NCBI GenBank assembly: GCA_028285265.1
Contig: JANQPX010000073.1
Coordinates: 1-58,850, forward strand
Reading direction: 5' to 3'
From: Geminicoccaceae bacterium
GTDB taxonomy: Bacteria; Pseudomonadota; Alphaproteobacteria; Geminicoccales; Geminicoccaceae
Length of the DNA: 58,850 bases
Part shown: piece after piece, positions 17,173 through 26,491 of the stretch
Position numbering within the stretch: the first letter of the stretch is position 1
How the letters are laid out: every line of letters starts with the position of its first letter
Made by a program: the position numbers and the translations under genes
The notes under the pieces: model-generated
Database searches by the model: none
Told to the model about the DNA's origin: nothing
What the model saw: only the letters and a program-made list of their open reading frames with translations

Positions 17173-17236
17173 CTTTGGTTTTGCCTCAATGTTGACAATC
17201 GAGCCTGCTTGGTCTGCTTGCATCGATGCTCGGATC

Positions 17237-18484
17237 TTAACGCCTGCGCGGGCGTTCCCGTTTCTCAGCATTGGCGCCGATATTGCCGAGGCGCACATTG
17301 ACCACCAGCGGGATGGTCCAGCTCATCTCGCCCGCAATCGAAGCCGGGGCCTGTCCTCGGCTGGCACCGACCGTGGAGTGAACGGTGAGGGCTTCCGGCT
17401 CCGGGTCGGCGGCCTGCCAGCTGCCTTCCCAGGGCGTGACGTCCTCGACGTTCAGGTCGTCATCCTCGCCGAACTCGACGCCGGCATCCACCACGCGGCC
17501 GTCTCTCGAGAGATCGAAGCTGGAGACGGCGAAATTGGCGTCGAGATAGCGACCGGCAAAATGAAGCGCGATCACCTCGCCGGTCTCGAGGTTGAGAACG
17601 GCACTCCCTGAATTGCCGCCGAGTGTCGATGCATCGTGGGTGACGGCATCGACCACGTTGCCGAAACTGCTGGCGTGGCGGCGCTCGCGCAGCAATCCTG
17701 GCTGCAGACGTTTGACGTCGAAGATATCGCCGAAGACTTCTCGCTGGACATCGGAATTGTTGCGCCGGTCAAAGGCTGGGTAACCGATTGCCGCAATCTC
17801 ATGACCTTCAATATCTTCAGGCGGGCGCTGAGCGAGCGTCAGCGGTTTGATGCTGCTATCCAGGCCGTCCACGAGGAGGAGTGCCATATCCCAGAAGGGA
17901 TGGACCATGAGGATATCTCGCACGCTGAAAAATCGCGATGACGTCGATTGGGCTTCCCGCTTGAAATCGATCCCGGCTGTCAGCCCAGATCGAAAGCTCA
18001 GCTCCTTCAGGCCGAGCCCGGAGGTGAAGATCTCGGCGACATGCCGGTTGGTCATGATCAGATCAGGGCCGACCACGAAGCCGGTGCCGCCATAGGGAAG
18101 CGAGGGATGGTTCGGCAGCTCGATCCGGCCGATCGCAGGAATGGCATCGCGGATCCGGCTTTTGACGCCCTTGTCCGTGTTGAGATGCAGCCAGTCTTCG
18201 TGAACGACCTCGTAATCGTCGTCCTTGATCACGATAGCCGGCCGTTTTTCCGGAATGATGATCGCCTCGATGAAAAACGCCTCCTCGTCGGTGAGCTGCT
18301 TTTCCATGGCGACCTTCTGCACGGCGTCATGAGCCTTCTTTTGCTTGCTCTTGGGCACCGGCTTGATGCCGGTCATGCGCATCACCTGTTCTTTGTCGTC
18401 GGCGATGGCCTCGATCGCCCCTTCCTTGACGATCCTGTCCAGATAGGACTTGAGCTGCTTCGGGTCTTTTTTCGATATCGGCAT
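17237..18484 (-). CDS. Trypsin-like serine protease with helical N-terminus
   Basis: Protein of 415 residues, ATG with GGAG eight bases upstream. The N-terminal 110 residues are helical and Lys-rich (PKQLKSYLDRIVKEGAIEAI). Residues about 112-325 form the protease with His148 (TNRHVAE), Asp199 (FWDMALLLV) and Ser292 (GGNSGSA). The organisation and the 'AIGYPAFD' segment closely resemble the protease-nuclease at 5576 ('VIGYPAYD'). The tail carries TIPLVVNVRLG (390-400), the same short segment found after the protease in the other gene, but no nuclease follows. There is no signal peptide. It probably acts inside the cell as a partner or paralogue of the protease-nuclease. Confidence 0.82.
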   Translation of the reverse strand: MPISKKDPKQLKSYLDRIVKEGAIEAIADDKEQVMRMTGIKPVPKSKQKKAHDAVQKVAMEKQLTDEEAFFIEAIIIPEKRPAIVIKDDDYEVVHEDWLHLNTDKGVKSRIRDAIPAIGRIELPNHPSLPYGGTGFVVGPDLIMTNRHVAEIFTSGLGLKELSFRSGLTAGIDFKREAQSTSSRFFSVRDILMVHPFWDMALLLVDGLDSSIKPLTLAQRPPEDIEGHEIAAIGYPAFDRRNNSDVQREVFGDIFDVKRLQPGLLRERRHASSFGNVVDAVTHDASTLGGNSGSAVLNLETGEVIALHFAGRYLDANFAVSSFDLSRDGRVVDAGVEFGEDDDLNVEDVTPWEGSWQAADPEPEALTVHSTVGASRGQAPASIAGEMSWTIPLVVNVRLGNIGANAEKRERPRRR

Positions 18485-18573
18485 GTTCGATCTCCAGGCG
18501 GCAAGTATTGATTAGTTTCATCCATGAAAAACGTCGCAATGACGTCGGTATGAGTTTTTACGATGTTTGTCGA

Positions 18574-19226
18574 CTAAAAGCCTCTTGGATCTGTGATCTC
18601 CACTTTTGGTTTGGTCGCGCCGAGCATGCGCGCAACATTGGCATTCACAATGGAGAGCGCGTTGTCGAAGCTTCCATGGACGACTTTGATCTGCACGCGC
18701 TCGTCGTTGGAGCGTAAGGCTTCGACCCCGCGCTCCACCTGGACCCTATGCTTGGTGCGGAATGTCTTGGCGAGCCTGGCCCATTCGAAGATGGCGTTGA
18801 TCTTGGCGTCGGCAAAATCTCGCCCCAGCAGTTCTTTGGCACCCTTTTCTCCAGCGACGGATCGATCCGGCAACGCTCAAGGCCAGGCAGCGGCGTCTTT
18901 TGGGGGGCCTCGATGTCACGGCTCACGAAATAGAGTGGCGACTTGCCGTATGGCCCGATGGTATCGTCGCGCTCATTGCGATCCGACAGGTTGTCGATGT
19001 GGAGTTTGTCCTTGCCGATCACGCCGTTCTTCTTGGCACGTCCACAGTGGCGGATGGCCGACACATCTTCGGGCGCCTTAATCACGGCAGCTCCAAGATG
19101 AACTTCGATCTGTCGTATCGCTGACGACGAAGGGATCGGCGGTGGACCGCTATTATCAGCAGTCGCAACCAAAGACACGAATGACATCGCTTCTTCAGGC
19201 AGTGCCCTCACTTTCACCAAGCGCAA
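18574..19226 (-). pseudogene. Frameshifted gene of unknown function
   Basis: Two overlapping minus-strand frames make one product: a TTG start at 19226 reads RLVKVRALPEEAMSFVSLVA through to 'RCRIDPSLEK', then the frame changes near 18850 and continues as AKELLGRDFADAKINAIFEW to a stop at 18574. The C-terminal part looks like a real alpha/beta domain (VQIKVVHGSFDNALSIVNAN). I do not recognise the family. It sits 89 bases upstream of the protease at 17237 on the same strand. Its N-terminus abuts the relaxase fragment, which may mean the true start was lost by recombination. Confidence 0.5.
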
Positions 19227-19455
19227 GCTTCAGGATTGCTGGGCGATTTCGGACTCACAAACGACGTTTGGCCATGCGCTGCGGGAACGCGGGTTATTTC
19301 TGGCGCGCGGTGATCGGCGGGGTTTTGTTGCCGTCGATCACAAGGGCGAAGCTTATGCCATCACCCGCCGGGCAGGTTTCAAGACAAAACAAGTTCGTGC
19401 CAAGATCAACGATGGTGATAGCCTTCCATCAGCGCTGTCACGTTTGAAATTAAAA
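19216..19455 (+). pseudogene. Relaxase/mobilisation protein fragment
   Basis: A plus-strand frame without a start reads 'WAISDSQTTFGHALRERG', 'LFLARGDRRGFVAVDHKGEA' and 'LPSAL'. This pattern (SDS..AF..AL..RGY.LARGDRRGFV..D..GE....R, LPS) is seen in the C-terminal part of MobA/VirD2-type relaxases of alphaproteobacterial plasmids and integrative elements. The frame stays open into the TIR fragment on the opposite strand, where similarity ends. It is a scar of a conjugative or mobilisable element at the edge of the conflict island. Confidence 0.55.
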
Positions 19456-19644
19456 TCAACCGTGACGACCAGACTGAAGACCTCGGGATATCCGATAGGT
19501 TTCGAGCTTTCTGTGCAGCCATTTGCCCCAGACTTGATCGATGTGGCTGTAGCTTATGAAAGCTCGATACAGTTTCTTCGACTTATCCGACAATGGTTGG
19601 CACGACTGACAAGATGTTGACGTTGCATATTGGGAACAATGCAT
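19456..19644 (-). pseudogene. Truncated TIR-domain gene start
   Basis: 62 codons that contain only the start of a TIR domain: 'YRAFISYSHIDQVWGKWLHRKLETYRI', the classic first strand and helix of the TIR-TM-WD40/TPR class. The frame stops directly after, at the join with the relaxase fragment. It is the N-terminal stub of a lost gene like the one at 2022-3576. Confidence 0.7.
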
Positions 19645-19875
19645 GACTCATTCTAACTCGGGTCAGTCAATCTCAGCGCACTCGTCGAAGTTTTGGGCAC
19701 GGTCCAGCATTTAGGGAGCGGATGACGCCGTATCGATCTGTCTTTGCAACGGACTACCTCGAGGGTAATAGGCGCCCGGCGATTTCAGGCAGAACTTCTA
19801 TGAATCTCCCCTAGCTCCCTGTATAAGCTTTCGCGAACCAAAAGCTGATAGATTTATCATTGGAAGATTCGGGCG
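19645..19875. other. Intergenic upstream of the radical SAM gene
   Basis: About 230 bases without a supported gene; it presumably carries the promoters of the radical SAM gene and of the TIR stub. Confidence 0.3.
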
Positions 19876-20922
19876 ATGAATTGCCGTGTGGAACCACCCA
19901 GTGCCAATATGCTCGGTTCGAAATCAGATCTTCAAAAGCCCCTCGTCGTGACGATGCTCGCTCCGGCAAGCCAGTGTAACCAGAACTGCCCGCGATGCTA
20001 CCTGACTGAAGTCCGGCGTGAGCCGGTAAACTCATTCACCTTAACCCCAGACCATTTTGCCCGAGCTATTGAAGAACTTAGTGACAGCGGCATCAATATT
20101 CTTACAGTCTGCTTCCAAGGCTATGAGGTTACTCTGCCTGGGTCGTGGCCCTATCTAGATGCAGTCTTTCAAGAGGCGAAAGAGCGCGAAATACGCCGAT
20201 CATTTCTGACCAACGGGATGCGGCTACACACCTATGCTGAAAGCATCATTGCACACGATCCCTCTCGTATTGGCGTTAGTTTGGACGGTGCCGATCAAGA
20301 GACAAATGATCGGCATCGAGGGCTAGCTGGAGCATTCAAAAGGACCCTTAAGAGCCTCGATCTGTTTTTGGAAGAAGCGCCAGACTTCCGCGATCGTATC
20401 CTTGTAACATCCGTCTTGTACGGCCAGGAAAATGCACACTCTCTCCTAGAGATGCCAAAATTGTTAGCTGCAAAGGGGCTAACAAAATGGGCGCTGGGAT
20501 TGGAGATTACATCGGATGATTTTGGTCACGTTCTCCACGCCCTAACGCTCGATCGCCTATCTGAGTTCCTCACGGCGTGTGATATTGAATCCGCCAAACA
20601 TGGCATTTCGTTTTTTGTGGGTGATGAGTTTGGTCTCATTGATGGGGAGATCGCGGATTTGCATTTCGTCAAACGTCTACCCCCAAGTTCTGTTGACTTT
20701 TTGCGGATTCTGCCGTCAGGCCATATCTACGTTGGCAATGAATCAATGAAGCAAGTGGCTTCACCAACCGATCCGAAGTGGAGACCGAACGAGGAAAGCA
20801 TTATTGCCTATCTCGCAAAACTCGGTCTACCATTGAATGAAACTGATTTGGATCAGGATGTTGCTTTAGTCCAAAATTCTGATTTTGTGCGTGATGACAA
20901 GAATGCCAATATTCCATTATAG
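19876..20922 (+). CDS. Radical SAM protein
   Basis: Protein of 348 residues, ATG with GGAAG eight bases upstream. The Fe4S4-binding motif is CNQNCPRC (Cys34, Cys38, Cys41) on the first strand, followed by a TIM-barrel-like series: 'CFQGYEVTL' (equivalent of the GGEP SAM-binding motif, altered here), 'FLTNGMRL' and 'IGVSLDGAD'. These are typical of the SPASM/anSME-like branch, but no C-terminal Cys-rich SPASM cluster is present. The substrate is unknown and no precursor peptide was recognised beside it. The GGEP-equivalent GYEV is unusual. Confidence 0.8.
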   Translation: MNCRVEPPSANMLGSKSDLQKPLVVTMLAPASQCNQNCPRCYLTEVRREPVNSFTLTPDHFARAIEELSDSGINILTVCFQGYEVTLPGSWPYLDAVFQEAKEREIRRSFLTNGMRLHTYAESIIAHDPSRIGVSLDGADQETNDRHRGLAGAFKRTLKSLDLFLEEAPDFRDRILVTSVLYGQENAHSLLEMPKLLAAKGLTKWALGLEITSDDFGHVLHALTLDRLSEFLTACDIESAKHGISFFVGDEFGLIDGEIADLHFVKRLPPSSVDFLRILPSGHIYVGNESMKQVASPTDPKWRPNEESIIAYLAKLGLPLNETDLDQDVALVQNSDFVRDDKNANIPL

Positions 20923-21027
20923 AATAGTGATCTAGAAAATGAGTGCGCGACATGATTCCAAGATATACAAAGTCTGTTGGACGTGAATTTCGCCCAATTT
21001 GAATACGGGCCAACACACCAACATCAA

Positions 21028-22476
21028 TTACGACGACTTTGAAGATTTCGATTGAATTAAATAGTCTCCGGAGAAAAGTCGAAATAAATCTGGGACTGTC
21101 AAAACCTCAAAGCCAAGCTTTCTTAGATATCTGACGGCAGTCCGCCCGCTAGCTTTTTTCTTGCTCGCATTGCCGAACCGATCCTTTAGTCGGTATCTTG
21201 CAGACAGGTATGCAAGATGAAATGCGTCGTCATAGGCTTCGCCAGGCGGCGCTAAAGGGACCTGCATAATTCTACCCCTTGTCGGACCTCGGTGCAAAGG
21301 CGCATAGGCATAATACTCAACGCGCGGACTCGTCTCGTCCTTTGATTTCGGCAAGTGAAGCATTGCAGCAAAAGTTGCGTCTGATACACTTTTCATCTCA
21401 TCTCGATATAGACGAGTGATATTTGTCCAGGCAGGTGGAAGTGCATGAGGCAATAGATGTTCAGCAAAGACGCCAATGTCCTTAACCCTCTCTGCCTTGT
21501 CTTCTTTCATTTCCTCTGGAAAAAGTGTGTTGATCTCTTCGTCTCTGAGGTGCTCAATAATGAGTACTGAATTTTCTATTAATCGTTTCCATCGATCGAT
21601 GCGATATTCTGCGGAGGGCATCTCGATTTTTTTGCGGATGCGGTTGTCAAGCAAGTCAGCAAAATCCTCACCTGAGTTATCTTCTGAGTTATCCCGAAGA
21701 TCTTCTTGGCTATCGAAATGAGCAAATGCCTCTAACTGTGCTTTCAGTATTTCCACATTGATAAAATCCCGCCATGCATTCTTATCTTCCACCTGGCGAT
21801 TTCCAATATTGAGGACCCAGATGATCGTTCTCTGACGCTCGTCTTCCTTAAGAACATCGCTAAAGCCTCTAAGGATTTGCCAAAAGCCCTCCATAGCCTG
21901 TGCTAGAAAGCTTTCACTCGCGACGGATCGATGTCGACTAAAAACCACCAAAGCATCAGCGCCAGCGAGCATGCGCTTATAGACCTCTGGTGAAACGATC
22001 TCGTCCGACAAATTGGCGCGCTGAGCTCGTGTCTCGCGAAGTTGGATATGTCTGTTGGCGCCTTCTCGGTCGGGCGCGTACATCGCGCGTATCAAATTGT
22101 CGACCAGAAGGGCCCTCTCTTCTGAAGGAAAAGGCTGGTATCCTGTATCCGCTGTACCCACGTGGCCAGCACGTGCTTCAAGCGGTTTCCATCGCTTGAG
22201 AAATTCGTGCACCAACACAGTGGCATCAGTCTCCTTCAGTTTAACGGCCCCTCGAAGCTTCTGTGGAAGGGATTTCACCTGGGAGGTTGGTCCGAGCCAG
22301 GCCATTAGGTTACGGATACTATTGCGGTTTTTGCCGGAAACTCTGCCGCCGTTGGCGACCCAGAGAGCATACAGATCGCTCAGAAATCCGCCCGGATCGT
22401 CGCGTATCCATCCAGGAACCCGACCGCTTTGATCGATCTCATGTAATGCGGCTTCGACGTCGACGCTGGATACCAT
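21028..22476 (-). CDS. Large protein of unknown function
   Basis: Protein of 482 residues, ATG with GAGG six bases upstream. I do not recognise it. It is mainly helical and charged, with one alpha/beta-like segment near residues 170-240 (LAGADALVVFSRHRSVASES; TIIWVLNIGNRQVED). The acidic stretch DNSEDNSGEDF lies near residue 265. The C-terminus is basic, with an 'HLAYLSARYRLKDRFGNASK' segment and a Ser/Lys-rich tail. It stands alone, convergent with the radical SAM gene and divergent from a small membrane protein. Confidence 0.75.
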   Translation of the reverse strand: MVSSVDVEAALHEIDQSGRVPGWIRDDPGGFLSDLYALWVANGGRVSGKNRNSIRNLMAWLGPTSQVKSLPQKLRGAVKLKETDATVLVHEFLKRWKPLEARAGHVGTADTGYQPFPSEERALLVDNLIRAMYAPDREGANRHIQLRETRAQRANLSDEIVSPEVYKRMLAGADALVVFSRHRSVASESFLAQAMEGFWQILRGFSDVLKEDERQRTIIWVLNIGNRQVEDKNAWRDFINVEILKAQLEAFAHFDSQEDLRDNSEDNSGEDFADLLDNRIRKKIEMPSAEYRIDRWKRLIENSVLIIEHLRDEEINTLFPEEMKEDKAERVKDIGVFAEHLLPHALPPAWTNITRLYRDEMKSVSDATFAAMLHLPKSKDETSPRVEYYAYAPLHRGPTRGRIMQVPLAPPGEAYDDAFHLAYLSARYRLKDRFGNASKKKASGRTAVRYLRKLGFEVLTVPDLFRLFSGDYLIQSKSSKSS

Positions 22477-22723
22477 GCTTTACCTCGATCGCGACATGCC
22501 AAGCAAGCTGTTACGAAAACTAACATTTTTATCATATGCTGCTCAACTCCCCTTTCCATTGGTTAAAAAAAATGCTGCGTGACAAAAATAGATTGCTACG
22601 CAATCAAGAAAAATGCATCCAAAACTTGTTTGTGCCGCACAATTGAATCACTTCTAATAGAGTAGTGCATTTTTACGAGACTATTCTTGGAGACCTATTG
22701 GTTCTGTGGTGGAGGCAAAATTG
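22477..22723. promoter_or_regulatory. Divergent promoter region
   Basis: About 250 AT-rich bases between two divergent orphan genes. No repeat or operator was recognised. Confidence 0.35.
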
Positions 22724-23410
22724 ATGCGGGGGCATCTGTTGCCATATCTGAACGGGACTGCCGTCATACTTCTTAACTTCTCAGGAGTGATAGTATTCTA
22801 TGAGGCACTCCGAGATATCCTTGCACACATATCGTCGCCGGAATTTGTAATAGTCTCAACTGCATTGGCGTTGCGCATAAGCTTCTGTCTATTGGTGCAC
22901 CGAGCACTTATCGATACCGGGCCATCGAGAGATTTAGAGATTTGTGCTGCTGTGACCATTGTCATCCTACCTGTGCTTAACGGTATAAGTGCTGTGCCAC
23001 CTGCCTTGGTAGGGCCACTCATTCAGATCTCATTCGATTTTCTCATCGTCGTCTTGACGATTTCGGCTCGTAGAGGGCCCCCTGCGAAGAGCAGCGCAGA
23101 CTTTCCGCTCGCAGTAGGAAGGAGTCACCTGTCAGAGGGGCTTCGCCGCTTCCTTGATTGTTACTGCGTCGAAGAACTTAGCTCACTCTACCTATACCTG
23201 CCGGTTCCTCGTTGCTCCGATGACTTAGACATAGAAGACATCTTGAAACGGTTGAACTCGAATGGCGCTGTTGGCACGCATTATCGAATCTATTCGAGCA
23301 ATGCATCCGAAGCCGCGAGAAGGAGGTTGCCGCATTTGTTTGAACGCGAGCCAATACTCTTTGATGTCTATCGGATAAACCTAGAAAAAATCAAGAATGT
23401 TCTAACATGA
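22724..23410 (+). CDS. Membrane protein of unknown function with soluble C-terminus
   Basis: Protein of 228 residues; the ATG at 22724 has GGAGG eight bases upstream. About four hydrophobic helices fill residues 8-115 (AVILLNFSGVIVFYEAL; FVIVSTALALRISFCLLVHR; two more around 75-112). A soluble C-terminal domain (about 130-228) contains ELSSLYLYLPVPRCSDD. No family recognised. A small membrane-plus-soluble layout is common among signalling or effector proteins of accessory regions, but nothing here proves that. Confidence 0.65.
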   Translation: MRGHLLPYLNGTAVILLNFSGVIVFYEALRDILAHISSPEFVIVSTALALRISFCLLVHRALIDTGPSRDLEICAAVTIVILPVLNGISAVPPALVGPLIQISFDFLIVVLTISARRGPPAKSSADFPLAVGRSHLSEGLRRFLDCYCVEELSSLYLYLPVPRCSDDLDIEDILKRLNSNGAVGTHYRIYSSNASEAARRRLPHLFEREPILFDVYRINLEKIKNVLT

Positions 23411-23607
23411 AAAGATACCAGGATACTGCGCAAAATTACTGTAGTTCTTACGCGTTATGTATAGTCAATTGCAGCGTATATTTCACAAGGATTTGGGAGA
23501 GATTTAACCATTAGATGAGTTGTTGAAATGAGGCCAGATGAATGGCATCGTTCTTTTTTGCTAGATGAACCGACACATGCAATGGCTCTATTCAGGTGAG
23601 TTTAAAG

Positions 23608-24549
23608 ATGATTGATGATTTCGACCTGGGAACCCCGACTACTGTCTCAGGAATCTATGCACTTGAAAGCTATGAACCAGGTCCCAGTGTCGGTTTTATG
23701 GGCTTGCTACACGGCAACGAGACAGCCGGCAAGGGCCTTTGGGACTTGATTCGGCGTGTCGGCAAGCCAAAACGAGGTAGCCTCTACTTGATCGTCGGCC
23801 ATCCCGATGCCCATTGGCATGAACTGGGCCCAGTTCGCAGCATCGAACATGATATTAATCGCCTCTTTCACGATACGACCAGACCCCAAGATCGATTGAC
23901 GAGTCCTGATCATGCACGTTGCTTGGATCTGATGGGTTTTTTTGACCAACTCGATATCTTGATCGATATCCATTCGACATCGGCACCAACCGAGCCCTTC
24001 GTCGTTATGCCAGGCAAGTCCTGCAGCCATTTCCACTTGGCGACGGATCTACCGATCACCCAGTTATTTGGGCTTCACCGATTCTTGCCTGCTACCGCAA
24101 CGAACTGGATGGTTGACAAAGGACGTACCGGAATCACCATTGAAGTCGGGAAGCACGACGATCCGGAAGGCCGGCGCATCGCCGCCGAGATGGGCGAATT
24201 GATCCTGAAGTCGCTGGGCATGATTGACCCCGCTTCAGAGGAATTTAAGCGAAGTCAGCCCTACATGCAGCGATCAATCGCTATTTTGGGGCGCGTCGAA
24301 ACTGGAAGCCCGCGGTTCGCGTTTACTCAATGTAGGGGAAATTTCAACCAACTTGAACCTAACGAACTCATTGCAATCGATGACAAAAAGAAACACTACG
24401 CTCCAAATCTCGAGAATCTGGTAATCTGCATGCCGACTTCAATCGAAGTCCTTCGAGAACATGACGGCATTCCGGCATACTATTTAGGCGTTGACCTGAG
24501 GCCGATCTTGGATGTCTCAATTTTAGGGGCGCAGTCTCAGCCTGGCTAG
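23608..24549 (+). CDS. Succinylglutamate desuccinylase/aspartoacylase-family (M14) hydrolase
   Basis: Protein of 313 residues; the ATG at 23608 has AGGTGAG upstream, preferred over the in-frame GTG at 23596. Zinc-ligand motif HGNE (His35, Glu38), 'DINRLF' (82-87) and the third ligand in 'LIDIHSTSAP' (His122) are all present, matching the AstE/AspA group of M14 metallo-hydrolases. These cleave acyl-amino acids such as N-succinylglutamate or N-acetylaspartate. The C-terminal 100 residues form the usual beta domain. No arginine-catabolism genes are nearby, so the substrate is open. Confidence 0.82.
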   Translation: MIDDFDLGTPTTVSGIYALESYEPGPSVGFMGLLHGNETAGKGLWDLIRRVGKPKRGSLYLIVGHPDAHWHELGPVRSIEHDINRLFHDTTRPQDRLTSPDHARCLDLMGFFDQLDILIDIHSTSAPTEPFVVMPGKSCSHFHLATDLPITQLFGLHRFLPATATNWMVDKGRTGITIEVGKHDDPEGRRIAAEMGELILKSLGMIDPASEEFKRSQPYMQRSIAILGRVETGSPRFAFTQCRGNFNQLEPNELIAIDDKKKHYAPNLENLVICMPTSIEVLREHDGIPAYYLGVDLRPILDVSILGAQSQPG

Positions 24550-24586
24550 GATCACTTAGATTTCCATCGTTAAGTTTGGTCGTGGG

Positions 24587-24745
24587 GCTGCTGGATGATG
24601 CTGTTTGTGCGAGTCCAAAACTATGCAGACTTCGGACGACGCTGGCAGCGGAGATGCTTGCCAAACATCACGCTTTCACTGTATCGCGTAAGACGTTGCG
24701 ATGTTGGATGACGGAAGCTGGTATCTGGCTACAGCTTAAGCAGTG
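24587..24745 (+). mobile_element. ISNCY-type transposase remnant
   Basis: A short decayed stretch reads 'NYADFG' then, after a one-base shift, TLAAEMLAKHHAFTVSRKTL and 'RCWMTEAGIWLQLKQ' before a stop. The pattern Y.DFGPTLA.E.L...H...VS..TLR.WM.EAG.W corresponds to the N-terminal part of ISNCY-family transposases. Nothing else of the element remains. Confidence 0.65.
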
Positions 24746-24829
24746 ACGCAAGTTTCATAAATCCCATTTGATCCTTTCGGCCTGTCAGCTGATGTGGCTT
24801 GATTCTGCACAAATCGTCTTCTCATACGT

Positions 24830-26047
24830 TCAGTCGTCGTTGGCAAGAAAATCGTCGATGGTCGACATCATGGCGTCGAATAGAGGATTGAACGTGAGCC
24901 GCGCCGGCACAGCGCCTTCGGGCACCTCTGGCGGGATTTCGCCGACGATTTCGACACGCCAGGGCCAATCGGCTTCCAAGCAGCGCGCGGCCATCTCAGC
25001 GCTGCGCCCAGCGTTGATCCCGCAATTCCGATAGAAGCCATGTTCGCCGTAATGTGGGTTGTCGGGCGCAACGTGCACTGCTTGGTGTGAAAAGCCTACT
25101 ATGCGGGCTTCGGGTAGCGCGCTGTCGATATAGCGTGACCGCGGATCATTGGCCTTGGACCCAGGTGCACGAGTGTAAGTGAGCGCCTGGCTCTTGGAGG
25201 AGGTGAGACGGGTTGCGAAGTAGCTGGCATTGCCAGCAGCGTCGACGATCGCGTCATCCGCGCTCTGCGCCAGGAAGACCGGCGTCTCGAGTGGTCGAGC
25301 CTCCAGCTTCGCCGCGAGGTCGCGGGTCATGAGATAGGTCTCGGCAAGGCCGTTTAACGGCATTGCTTCGTAGCGCGCGTAATCGTCAGGCGGGTCAGTG
25401 TCGACCCAATCGATTACGTGGCGGAGCCAAGGAGTGAGGCTCAAGGACCATTTGCTTTGTAATGTCCAAGCGGGCGAGAAAGCAAAGACACCGGCAATCT
25501 CGGGATCGTCCAGTGCGAGATGGGTCGCGATCAGACCGCCTAGAGAGAAGCCGCCGACATAGACACTGTCGACCTCATTTTTCAACGTGGCGGCGCCGAA
25601 AAGCGCCGCCTCGACCCAGTCTTCGCGCCTGACCGCCAAGAGGTCACCCGGCCGCGTCCCATGGCCCGGTAGGAGAATGCTTCGGACAAGAAAGCAGCGC
25701 ACAGCGAAGGCCTCCGCGAGATCGCGCATCGCAAACGGCATGTCAGAAAGGCCATGGATGAGGAGGACGCCCTTCTTGGGAGCGTCGTTCGCGCAGCCGT
25801 TTGCCGGTGGGATCTCGAAGGGGGTCGCGGCCTCGAGCTCGCGTGCTGCGTCGGCAGGATCGAGATAAATCTTGTTGACCTCGAGCCGGGCTCGGGTCTG
25901 CTCTATGTAGTCAGGGAAGTCAGCATATCGATCGGCATTGAAGAGCAAGCTTGCGCTTGAAGGCTCGAGCCACGGATCGCTGTTTTCCGCACAACCACTG
26001 ACCAAGAGCGCCGCGCCGAGTGACGCACCACAAAGGCATCTGATCAT
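24830..26047 (-). CDS. Lipoprotein alpha/beta hydrolase
   Basis: Protein of about 405 residues from the ATG at 26047. It opens with a lipoprotein signal peptide (MIRCLCGASLGAALLVSGC, lipobox Val-Ser-Gly-Cys19). The hydrolase fold shows 'VLLIHGLSDMPFAMRDLAE' (oxyanion-hole loop), the nucleophile elbow 'GGFSLGG', an Asp in 'QSADDAIVD' and a late His in 'VHVAPDNP'. It is probably an esterase or lipase anchored in the envelope. The open frame continues to 26167, but without a signal-peptide-compatible start; the Shine-Dalgarno sequence at 26047 is weak. Confidence 0.75.
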   Translation of the reverse strand: MIRCLCGASLGAALLVSGCAENSDPWLEPSSASLLFNADRYADFPDYIEQTRARLEVNKIYLDPADAARELEAATPFEIPPANGCANDAPKKGVLLIHGLSDMPFAMRDLAEAFAVRCFLVRSILLPGHGTRPGDLLAVRREDWVEAALFGAATLKNEVDSVYVGGFSLGGLIATHLALDDPEIAGVFAFSPAWTLQSKWSLSLTPWLRHVIDWVDTDPPDDYARYEAMPLNGLAETYLMTRDLAAKLEARPLETPVFLAQSADDAIVDAAGNASYFATRLTSSKSQALTYTRAPGSKANDPRSRYIDSALPEARIVGFSHQAVHVAPDNPHYGEHGFYRNCGINAGRSAEMAARCLEADWPWRVEIVGEIPPEVPEGAVPARLTFNPLFDAMMSTIDDFLANDD

Positions 26048-26491
26048 GAAAGAAAAAGAACGATAAGGCGGCAGAGAACCAGTTCCAGCAATGTGATCGT
26101 ACAAGTCGTGACTCTGCACCACGGTATGTTCTAGACAAGGGTTTTGCAACAAAGCTGTAAACACCATGCGCCGACGGGAAAAGCGATTTTAGATCAATAG
26201 GTTGTGACGACATACGCTGCGAAGTTTCGCTTAGCCCGCTGTATCCATAGAAGCTCATTCATCATGGCGATACGCAGCTAAAGGCGATTTATGCTGGCTA
26301 TTTTGGCCGCTACGCTCGATCGGCCTGGGACACAGGGTGGTGACGATATTTGCCATTCAGCAAAATTCTAACGTCGTGTTATTGCGAAAGACTTGTTAGC
26401 ATTTTTTCTTCATGTGACCCATGCGGGCGATCCGCGGTTGCTTGCCAGAACTTTGACCAAAGCATCGTAGGGAAGGAAACACGCCATCGCT
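26048..26491. other. Divergent intergenic region
   Basis: About 440 bases between the hydrolase and selO, holding both promoters. No gene, repeat or hairpin was supported. Confidence 0.3.

Noticed and set aside
19456..19620. Extension of the relaxase frame past 19455
   Set aside because: The opposite strand carries a clear TIR motif there, and the plus-strand similarity has ended.
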